Source: Bacillus sp. Marseille-Q1617 (GTDB lineage: Bacteria; Bacillota; Bacilli; Bacillales; Bacillaceae_B). From it: a DNA stretch of 64,000 nucleotides. The stretch covers positions 372,001-436,000 of the forward strand of contig NZ_CAHJXM010000003.1 in the NCBI RefSeq assembly GCF_903645295.1. Direction: 5' to 3'. A model generated the notes under the pieces. It was given only the letters and a program-made list of their open reading frames with translations, had not been told where the DNA came from and ran no database searches. Made by a program: the position numbers and the translations under genes. This document shows, piece after piece, positions 62,202 to 64,000 of the stretch (position 1 is the first letter of the stretch; every line of letters starts with the position of its first letter).

Positions 62202-63839
62202 ATGAAGGTAATAAAATGTGAATGCGGACACGTCAATCCTGTTGGAACTGTTCTCTGTGAATCATGCGGACGTGCCCTGACATCCGAAGCAAAAGAAGAA
62301 AAGCTTCATGATATGCGCTACGAGGGCAGTGCCAGACGCTCTCAAACGTATAACAAATCAATCATCGACAAAGTGTGGAATTTCTTTTCATCAGTGAAAG
62401 TGGGGGTCTGGCTGATCGTCATTACATTGATAGCTTCTGCGGTGGGGACGATTTTTCCACAGAAACAATATATCCCTTCTGTACTTCCTCCTGAACAATA
62501 TTACGAAGAGGTTTACGGATTTGCCGGAAATCTGTATTACACACTGGGCTTCCACGATCTATACAGTTCCTGGTGGTACCTCTTATTGATAGCTTCCATC
62601 GGGGTATCATTGGTCATCTGCAGCCTGGACCGGGTCATCCCTCTGCATCGTGCACTAAAGAACCAGCGTGTTTCACGCCATGAAAGCTTTTTAAAGCGCC
62701 AGCGGGTATATGGAGTGACAGAAACGACCAACATAGATGGTAACCTTGAGGAAATCAAGAAAAAGCTCAGTAATAAGAAATACAAGGTCCGTGAAGAAAA
62801 CGGAAACATCCTTGCAGAGAAAAACCGCTTTTCCAGATGGGGTCCATACGTCAATCACGTAGGGCTGATCATCTTCTTGATAGGCGGTATGCTGCGATTC
62901 GTGCCGGGAATGTATATAGACGAAACAATATGGATCCGGGAAGGCGAGAAGAAAGCTGTACCGGGCACGAAGGACGAGTACTATATCGAAAATAAAGAGT
63001 TCACTCTTGAAAACTACGATAATGAAGACAAAGATGTTTTTCAACAATCGATTGAACGAGTCGGCACCATTGCGAAAAACTATCAATCGGATGTGGTACT
63101 GTATAAAGAATCCGGAAAAACACTTCCAGGTGAAAAAGCAGATTTGAAGATGGAGAAAGAGGACTCAATAAAAGTCAACCACCCTCTTAAATTCGAGAAC
63201 TTCGCCGTGTATCAGACAAGCTACAAATTGAATGAATTCAAGTCGATGTCTTTTACATTTGATAACAAAGAAAGTGAAAAAACCTTTGGTGAATTCACGG
63301 TCGATTTGTTTGATCCGAAGGACAAATACGATTTTGGTAACGGGTATAGTGTTGAGTTAATGGGATATTACCCAAACTTCACAGGCTTTGATGAAAGCGG
63401 GGAACCTATTTCCGATAAACCTGTTCCTGATAATCCTGCCTTCCTGTTTAAATTGTTTTCACCAGATAAACCTGAAGGTGAAATCAGTTTCGTAGGAATC
63501 AGAAAGAACCTCGAACCCCTCGGAGAGAATGAGTTCAAAGTCTCATTTGCGGGAGTCGATACCCGCGACGTATCGGCATTGACCGTTCACAAAGATTTGA
63601 CCTTATGGATTATTGCTCTTGGAGGAGCTATATTTATGATAGGTGTTGTCCAAGGCGCCTACTGGCACCATCGCAGAATTTGGTTCAGAAGAAGCGGGGA
63701 TGGTAGTTTAATAGTAGCCGGACACACAAACAAAGGCTGGTTTGGCTTAAAAAATGAGCTGAATGCAATTCTTGAAGGTACGGATATTGGAATGCCGGAG
63801 GACCAGCAAGAAAAGGAGAGTAAGGAGGAACAAGGATGA
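62202..63839 (+). CDS. resB: Cytochrome c biogenesis protein ResB (Ccs1)
   Basis: A 545-aa membrane protein of system II cytochrome c maturation, working with ResC to move haem and attach it to apocytochrome. The first 30 residues form a cytoplasmic zinc-ribbon-like unit (CECGHVNP...CESCGRAL), then three membrane segments (GVWLIVITLIASAVGTIFPQ, YLLLIASIGVSLVICSL, HVGLIIFLIGGMLRF), a large external domain and a last membrane segment near residue 470. Its stop overlaps the resC start (ATGA). Confidence 0.95.
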   Translation: MKVIKCECGHVNPVGTVLCESCGRALTSEAKEEKLHDMRYEGSARRSQTYNKSIIDKVWNFFSSVKVGVWLIVITLIASAVGTIFPQKQYIPSVLPPEQYYEEVYGFAGNLYYTLGFHDLYSSWWYLLLIASIGVSLVICSLDRVIPLHRALKNQRVSRHESFLKRQRVYGVTETTNIDGNLEEIKKKLSNKKYKVREENGNILAEKNRFSRWGPYVNHVGLIIFLIGGMLRFVPGMYIDETIWIREGEKKAVPGTKDEYYIENKEFTLENYDNEDKDVFQQSIERVGTIAKNYQSDVVLYKESGKTLPGEKADLKMEKEDSIKVNHPLKFENFAVYQTSYKLNEFKSMSFTFDNKESEKTFGEFTVDLFDPKDKYDFGNGYSVELMGYYPNFTGFDESGEPISDKPVPDNPAFLFKLFSPDKPEGEISFVGIRKNLEPLGENEFKVSFAGVDTRDVSALTVHKDLTLWIIALGGAIFMIGVVQGAYWHHRRIWFRRSGDGSLIVAGHTNKGWFGLKNELNAILEGTDIGMPEDQQEKESKEEQG

Positions 63840-64000
63840 CAGCGACGTCAATGGCCGAATGGAGCAGTAATTTACTCTATATCGCCTTTATTATGTATTT
63901 AGTTGCAACATTATTTCTTGGCGGAAGCATCCGTCAAAAGAATACGACAGAAACAAATCAAAGAAGATGGGGCCAAATCGGTATTGTCATTACCATAATA
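63836..64000 (+). CDS. resC: Cytochrome c biogenesis protein ResC (3' truncated by window end)
   Basis: The first 55 codons are visible: an N-terminal MAEWSSNLLYIAFIMYLVAT membrane segment, a basic cytoplasmic loop (RQKNTTETNQRRW) and the start of a second span, as in ResC/CcsA. ResC carries the WWD haem-handling domain in the unseen part. It overlaps resB by 4 bp, so it is coupled. Identification rests on context plus the N-terminus. Confidence 0.88.
   Translation, partial: MTATSMAEWSSNLLYIAFIMYLVATLFLGGSIRQKNTTETNQRRWGQIGIVITII

Overview
The window is a 64 kb chromosomal stretch of a low-GC, endospore-forming Bacillaceae bacterium. Evidence: a near-continuous run of genes in the order of the Bacillus subtilis yqi-yqj-yqk-spoIIA-spoVA-lysA-scp-res region, AGGAGG-type ribosome binding sites, TTG/GTG starts, and promoters fitting SigA, SigE, SigF, SigG and SigH. 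It is not B. subtilis itself: it has a B12-dependent methylmalonyl-CoA mutase locus, a ketone-body locus and families of dispersed palindromic repeats. A marine or soil Bacillus-like genus such as Rossellomorea is possible, but the genus cannot be fixed from sequence reading alone.

Layout. 1-671: tail of a large secreted Ig-like-domain protein. 0.7-6.5 kb: mutA-mutB-meaB behind a perfect-consensus cre site, then bacilliredoxin brxB. 6.6-9 kb: artPQR-type amino-acid ABC transporter. 9-16 kb: yqjA, an L,D-transpeptidase, a 31-codon prli42 gene, methylmalonyl-CoA epimerase plus acyl-CoA carboxyltransferase, a peptidase T-like enzyme, a lone CheW-like protein and DNA polymerase IV. 16-21 kb: gndA and zwf (oxidative pentose phosphate pathway), rnz, a histidine phosphatase. 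21-29 kb: namA, T-box controlled proI, yqjP, yqjQ, a lipoprotein, glcU-gdh. 29-34 kb: LexA-boxed polY2 with a YolD-like partner, CDGSH and HesB-like iron-sulfur proteins, an APH(6)-like kinase, hydrolase yqkD. 34-38 kb: HMG-CoA lyase diverging from thiolase-scoA-scoB (acetoacetate to acetyl-CoA), with a second cre-like site. 38-46.9 kb: yqkE, yqkF, mciZ, nudF, spoIIM, fur, yqzK, xerD and the nucleoside salvage set drm-pupG-pdp. 47-53.5 kb: dacF, spoIIAA-AB-sigF, then a spoVA cluster lacking AC, AD and AEB. 53.5-64 kb: lysA, orphan ribT, ypuF, scpAB, dacB-spmAB, rluB and resABC (resC cut by the window end).

How it fits together. The mutase, epimerase and carboxyltransferase form a propionyl-CoA to succinyl-CoA route, and the HMG-CoA lyase/SCOT/thiolase block finishes branched-chain or ketone-body carbon as acetyl-CoA. 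The cre sites suggest both are under carbon catabolite control. The sporulation genes carry promoters for successive sporulation sigma factors (SigH spoIIA, SigF dacF, SigE spoIIM and dacB-spmAB, SigG spoVA).

Less expected items: a compact transcription-unit-like block (21412-21684) containing a 20-bp-period array of TATGATCCT; two palindromic repeat families with one copy nested inside another (37998-38214); a hairpin enclosing the spoIIAA start site; two mutually exclusive hairpins ahead of resA; a long structured leader ahead of gndA; and four very short genes (prli42, mciZ, a 43-aa and a 28-aa protein). No rRNA, tRNA, CRISPR array, prophage or intact insertion sequence was seen.
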